Source of the DNA: Rhodobacterales bacterium 52_120_T64
GTDB lineage: Bacteria; Pseudomonadota; Alphaproteobacteria; Rhodobacterales; Rhodobacteraceae
DNA length: 64,000 bases
Direction: 5' to 3'
Assembly: GCA_002162875.1 (NCBI GenBank)
Contig: MABA01000024.1
Coordinates: 124,001-188,000 of the forward strand
Positions 60,326 through 64,000 of this stretch are shown piece by piece (the stretch's first letter is position 1; every line of letters begins with the position of its first letter). Below the pieces are notes generated by a model. The model saw only the letters and a program-made list of their open reading frames with translations, was not told where the DNA came from and made no database searches. The position numbers were made by a program, and so were the translations under genes.

Positions 60326-61774
60326 ATGTACTTAGGTCTCGATCTGGGCACTTCAGGGCTAAAAGGATTGCTAATGGACGAGGCGCAGTCTGTTGTTGGC
60401 TCGGCGAGCGCACCGTTGGAAGTATCGCGCCCACATGACGGCTGGTCGGAACAGGACCCTGACGCATGGATTTTCGCAGCGGAAACAGTGATCGACACAC
60501 TTTGTAAGAGATATCCGTCAGAAATGAAGGCGCTTCATGGAATTGGCCTGTCGGGACAAATGCACGGTGCAACACTTGTTGATCGGGCAGGCGATCCATT
60601 GCGTCCTTGCATGCTTTGGAACGATACACGCAGTCATACCGAAGCAGTGGAGCTTGATTCCGACCCGATATTCAGGTCAATTTCCGGTAATATCGTTTTC
60701 CCAGGGTTCACAGCGCCTAAAATATTGTGGGTACAACGAAACGAGCCGCAGATATTCGAACAAATATACAAGGTTTTGTTGCCGAAAGATTACTTACGGC
60801 TATGGCTGACGGGTGAATACATATCCGACATGTCAGATTCAGCCGGCACAAGTTGGTTGGATGTTGCCAAGCGCGATTGGTCAGACGAATTATTGGAAAA
60901 AGCAGGACTGACACGAGGTCACATGCCTGAATTGGTCGAAGGCAGCCAAGAAGGTGGCCGTTTGCGTTCTGATCTGTCAGCGCGCTGGAATTTGCCAGAC
61001 AACATCGTTGTTGCAGGCGGGGCGGGTGACAACGCGGCCTCGGCAATTGGTATGGGCACTATCCATGCCGGACAATCATTCGTATCGCTAGGTACCTCGG
61101 GGGTGCTATTTGCCGCCAACGATGCCTATTTACCAAAGCCCGAGAGCGCTGTTCACACCTTCTGTCATGCGTTGCCAAACACATGGCATCAAATGGGAGT
61201 TATCCTGTCGGCCACGGATTCATTAGAATGGTATGGCAAAATCGCTGGCAAATCGGCGCAGGAGTTGACTGCAGAACTAGGGGATACTTTGCTGCCACCA
61301 AGCACCGTTCGATTTTTGCCTTACCTTGGCGGCGAACGTACACCACACAACGACGCTTCTATTCGGGGCGCTTTTGTTGGTCTTTCTCACTCGGACGATA
61401 CAGCTACATTGACTGGCGCCGTGTTGGAAGGCGTAGCTTTTGCACTTCGCGACAATTTGGAAGCGCTTCGCGCGGCGGGAACCGATATCTCGCGGGTTTT
61501 GGCAGTGGGCGGCGGATCTCAATCCAGATACTGGCTTGAAGTCATAGCAACAATACTTGAAATACCGGTGGATATTCCCAAAGATGGTGAATTCGGTGCA
61601 GCCTTTGGCGCAGCGCGTTTAGGCTTGCTGGCTGCGACCGACACCGACCCAGTAGACGTTTGTCTGCCGCCTGAAATCGCACAAACTATTGATCCTAATT
61701 CTGCGTTGGTACCCGCGTTTACCGACGCTTATCAATCATATATTTCGACATACCCGTCCTTGAAAGGAATCTAA
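60326..61774 (+). CDS. xylB: Xylulokinase
   Basis: This 482-residue FGGY kinase phosphorylates D-xylulose. It has [18 protein letters not shown] at the N-terminus, [33 protein letters not shown], and the FGGY signature region in [43 protein letters not shown] is the C-terminal ATP site. AAGGAAA precedes the ATG at 60326. xylA follows directly, one base after the stop. Confidence 0.95.
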   Translation: MYLGLDLGTSGLKGLLMDEAQSVVGSASAPLEVSRPHDGWSEQDPDAWIFAAETVIDTLCKRYPSEMKALHGIGLSGQMHGATLVDRAGDPLRPCMLWNDTRSHTEAVELDSDPIFRSISGNIVFPGFTAPKILWVQRNEPQIFEQIYKVLLPKDYLRLWLTGEYISDMSDSAGTSWLDVAKRDWSDELLEKAGLTRGHMPELVEGSQEGGRLRSDLSARWNLPDNIVVAGGAGDNAASAIGMGTIHAGQSFVSLGTSGVLFAANDAYLPKPESAVHTFCHALPNTWHQMGVILSATDSLEWYGKIAGKSAQELTAELGDTLLPPSTVRFLPYLGGERTPHNDASIRGAFVGLSHSDDTATLTGAVLEGVAFALRDNLEALRAAGTDISRVLAVGGGSQSRYWLEVIATILEIPVDIPKDGEFGAAFGAARLGLLAATDTDPVDVCLPPEIAQTIDPNSALVPAFTDAYQSYISTYPSLKGI

Positions 61775-61775
61775 C

Positions 61776-63080
61776 ATGACTAATTTTTTCGGCGACATTT
61801 CCCGAATTGAATTCGAGGGGGCAGACAGCACAAATCCGCTCGCATTCCGTCATTATAATCCAGACGAAATCGTGATGGGGAAATCGATGGAAGACCATTT
61901 GCGATTTGCTGTAGCCTATTGGCACTCATTCGCATGGCCCGGTGGTGACCCTTTCGGCGGTGAAACTTTTCAACGTCCATGGTTCGGTGAGACGATGGAA
62001 CTTGCGAAAATGAAAGCAGATGTTGCGTTCGAGATGTTTGATATCCTCAACGCTCCCTTCTATTGCTTCCACGATGCGGACATGCGACCAGAAGGATCAA
62101 ATTTCTCCGAGACTAAACGCAACCTCGAAGAAATGGTCGATTACCTCGCGCTGAAAATGGAATCTAGCCGCACCAAGTTGCTTTGGGGAACGGCGAATCT
62201 ATTTTCAAACCGACGTTTCATGTCCGGTGCATCGACCAACCCTGATCCTGATGTTTTCGCCTATTCCGCTGCGACGGTCAAAACCTGCATGGATGCGACG
62301 CATAAACTCGGCGGGCAAAACTATGTTCTTTGGGGCGGGCGTGAAGGTTACGAAACACTGTTGAACACCGATATGGGTCAAGAATTGGACCACATGGGCC
62401 GTTTCTTAAACATGGTGGTCGAATACAAGCACAAAATCGGATTTGAAGGCGAAATCCTTGTCGAGCCCAAGCCGCAGGAACCGTCCAAACACCAGTATGA
62501 TTTCGATGCTGCAACCTGTTATGGTTTCTTGCAGAAATACGGCCTCGAAAACGAAGTGAAACTGAACCTTGAACAAGGTCACGCTATTCTCGCAGGGCAT
62601 TCATTTGAACATGAAATCGCGACGGCAATTGCGATGGGCGCACTCGGATCCATTGATATGAATCGCAATGATTACCAATCTGGCTGGGATACGGATCAGT
62701 TTCCGAACAACACGCCTGAGGTCGCGTTGGCCTACTATCATATTTTGAAAGCAGGCGGGTTAGGCAAAGGCGGCACCAACTTTGATGCAAAATTGCGTCG
62801 CCAATCTCTTGATCCGGTGGATCTTATAGCGGCACATATAGGCGGCATGGACATCTGCGCGCGTGGCTTGAAGGCCGCAGCAAAAATGCTTGAAGATGGT
62901 GGAATGGAAGATGCGCTTGCAGAGCGGTATTCGGGGTGGAACACCATTGAGGCGGCAAACATGCTGACTAACGATACTTTGGACACCATCACAGACAGGG
63001 TTCTCGCCAAAGACATCAACCCTGAGCCACGTTCGGGTCGTCAAGAAATTCTTGAGAACTACATTAACCGCTTTGTATAG
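61776..63080 (+). CDS. xylA: Xylose isomerase
   Basis: This 434-residue isomerase converts D-xylose to D-xylulose. The N-terminal part contains [19 protein letters not shown]. Active-site motifs are [13 protein letters not shown] (His), [55 protein letters not shown] (metal-binding Glu and Lys) and [17 protein letters not shown]. It is the class II form by length and composition. It forms an operon with xylB. Confidence 0.97.
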   Translation: MTNFFGDISRIEFEGADSTNPLAFRHYNPDEIVMGKSMEDHLRFAVAYWHSFAWPGGDPFGGETFQRPWFGETMELAKMKADVAFEMFDILNAPFYCFHDADMRPEGSNFSETKRNLEEMVDYLALKMESSRTKLLWGTANLFSNRRFMSGASTNPDPDVFAYSAATVKTCMDATHKLGGQNYVLWGGREGYETLLNTDMGQELDHMGRFLNMVVEYKHKIGFEGEILVEPKPQEPSKHQYDFDAATCYGFLQKYGLENEVKLNLEQGHAILAGHSFEHEIATAIAMGALGSIDMNRNDYQSGWDTDQFPNNTPEVALAYYHILKAGGLGKGGTNFDAKLRRQSLDPVDLIAAHIGGMDICARGLKAAAKMLEDGGMEDALAERYSGWNTIEAANMLTNDTLDTITDRVLAKDINPEPRSGRQEILENYINRFV

Positions 63081-63254
63081 CTGACCGTCGGTCATCTGAT
63101 CGATAGGTGTGGATATGTGGCAGCAAGAGCTAATCGCTAGACGTCTTTATAGAGACAGACGGTGGTGGGCATAAGAATTTCGACCACGCGAGTGCGAGGA
63201 ATTTGATGTCAGGTGAAGTGTACAAACACTAAGTCCAGTCGCATGAAACCAATG

Positions 63255-63290
63255 TTGGACTGGAGGGATCATCCTCCAGTCCAATTTTTT
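63255..63290 (+). terminator. Rho-independent terminator after xylBA
   Basis: TTGGACTGGAGG (63255-63266) and CCTCCAGTCCAA (63273-63284) form a perfect 12-bp stem with a 6-base loop, followed by TTTTTT. It lies between the convergent xylA and peptidyl-prolyl isomerase genes and may serve both. Confidence 0.92.
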
Positions 63291-63306
63291 GAAAAACAGT
63301 GGGGCC

Positions 63307-64000
63307 TTATTGTACCACTGTTTCGATGGGTTTGCTAAGATCGATTCCTTCGACATCAGCGCCGTTTACCAAGTCTTGCGTATAAATTTGCGCGGCCTTG
63401 GCCCATGCAACCTGTTCCAGTTTTTCCATGATTTGGTGCTTCACGGCGTCGAACGGCAATTGTTGTCCTTCGGCTTTTTCGTCCATGCGGACGATGTGAA
63501 TCCCGAAACGTGTTTCCACGGGTTCTGGGTGCAAATCGCCAGCGGCGAGGATATCTAGCACAACTTCGAATTCAGGAACCGTATCACCTGTGCCAATTTG
63601 GCCCAGCGTACCGCCTGCATCTTTGGACGGACAATCCGAGTTGCTCTTGGCGATATCCGCGAACGCTTTGGAGTTCTTCTGGATTGTCGTGATGAACTCC
63701 GATGCGTTCTTTTTGGCAACGTCGCGGGCTTCCTTATCTTCAGGTTTAACCGCGAAAAGGATGTGGGCCGGTTGGAACAAGTTTGGTGAACGGAAGATTT
63801 CCTTGCGAGTGTCGTAGATGAACTGACACTCGGTTGCGGAAACGGCGGGGATGTCCATCTCCTGTTCCAAAACTGCGCGGATCAGGGACTCGTCTTCGGT
63901 TTCCTGTTTGTCACCATCAAGCATTAGTGGATCAGGCTTTAGGCCAAGACGACCAGCTTCTTGCAACAACAGCGCACGAATAACCATTGCGCGTGCGGCT
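63307..64000 (-). CDS. Parvulin-type peptidyl-prolyl isomerase, N-terminus outside the window
   Basis: The visible part of about 231 residues ends at TAA/TGA side 63307 and remains open at the window edge, so the gene is partial at its 5' end. The rotamase core has AHILFAVKPEDKEARDVAKKNASEFITTI, KDAGGTLGQIGTGDTVPEFEVVLDILAAGDLHPEPVETRFGIHIVRMDEK, the PpiC fold. It would help fold envelope or other proteins. An in-frame ATG at 63987 is internal. Whether an export signal exists cannot be seen. Confidence 0.88.
   Translation of the reverse strand, partial: AARAMVIRALLLQEAGRLGLKPDPLMLDGDKQETEDESLIRAVLEQEMDIPAVSATECQFIYDTRKEIFRSPNLFQPAHILFAVKPEDKEARDVAKKNASEFITTIQKNSKAFADIAKSNSDCPSKDAGGTLGQIGTGDTVPEFEVVLDILAAGDLHPEPVETRFGIHIVRMDEKAEGQQLPFDAVKHQIMEKLEQVAWAKAAQIYTQDLVNGADVEGIDLSKPIETVVQ

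Overview
The window reads as chromosome of an alphaproteobacterium of the Rhodobacterales (Roseobacter-type Rhodobacteraceae) of moderate GC content. This is inferred from gene content and regulatory signals, not from an rRNA. The clues are a CIRCE-controlled groESL operon, a small heat-shock gene behind an RpoH-like promoter, a TTAA-N7-TTAAC CtrA-type box, a phasin gene with TGC-rich PhaR-type operators, a UbiK/BMFP protein, a MidA-type methyltransferase between lgt and pgeF, a fused Sat-CysC, and a ppaC/HAD/MaoC/ribF neighbourhood.

Positions 1-36,000 are mostly housekeeping genes in short operons on both strands: a Gfo/Idh/MocA oxidoreductase, thioesterase, YggT, AhpD-like protein, MsrA, class V aminotransferase, ArgG, an iron alcohol dehydrogenase, thiolase, CobD, a degenerate receiver protein, D-amino acid transaminase, RibF, MaoC, SDR, HAD phosphatase, Mn-pyrophosphatase, GroES/GroEL, an EamA transporter, YegP, PurK/PurE, Hsp20, Sat-CysC, TrxB with a divergent Lrp regulator, PgeF/MidA/Lgt, UbiK, YbjN, ProC, phasin, CsaA, thymidine kinase, a ketoacyl-ACP synthase III that appears internally deleted, and a SleB-like lipoprotein.

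Positions 35,994-52,004 are an integrative element of about 16 kb inserted in the 3' half of a tRNA-Arg(TCT) gene. It is bounded by a perfect 49-bp direct repeat. It carries a tyrosine integrase beside attR, an AlpA-like DNA-binding protein, a Toprim/zinc-finger primase overlapping a DUF927 ATPase, an XRE regulator with a 19-bp inverted operator, and a cargo block. The cargo is a SIR2-like protein, a small protein, a zinc-ribbon/HEPN-like protein and a 1,709-residue STAND-type NTPase with an N-terminal nuclease-like motif. I read the cargo as a candidate antiphage defence cassette. TGGCGAGCAC repeats next to both attachment sites look like integrase arm sites. Clusters of TGTTACA/TGTAACA heptamers lie near both ends.

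Positions 52,000-63,300 hold a small NTF2-like gene and a D-xylose locus: xylF-xylH-xylG on the minus strand, a divergent ROK regulator (xylR), and xylB-xylA on the plus strand. Embedded in it are a secreted CRTAC1-family protein directly behind xylR and a MauG-like di-haem peroxidase divergent from xylB. Two related palindromes, one in the xylF/xylR gap and one over the peroxidase start codon in the peroxidase/xylB gap, tie these two unexpected periplasmic genes to the predicted xylose regulon. The window ends inside a parvulin-type peptidyl-prolyl isomerase gene.
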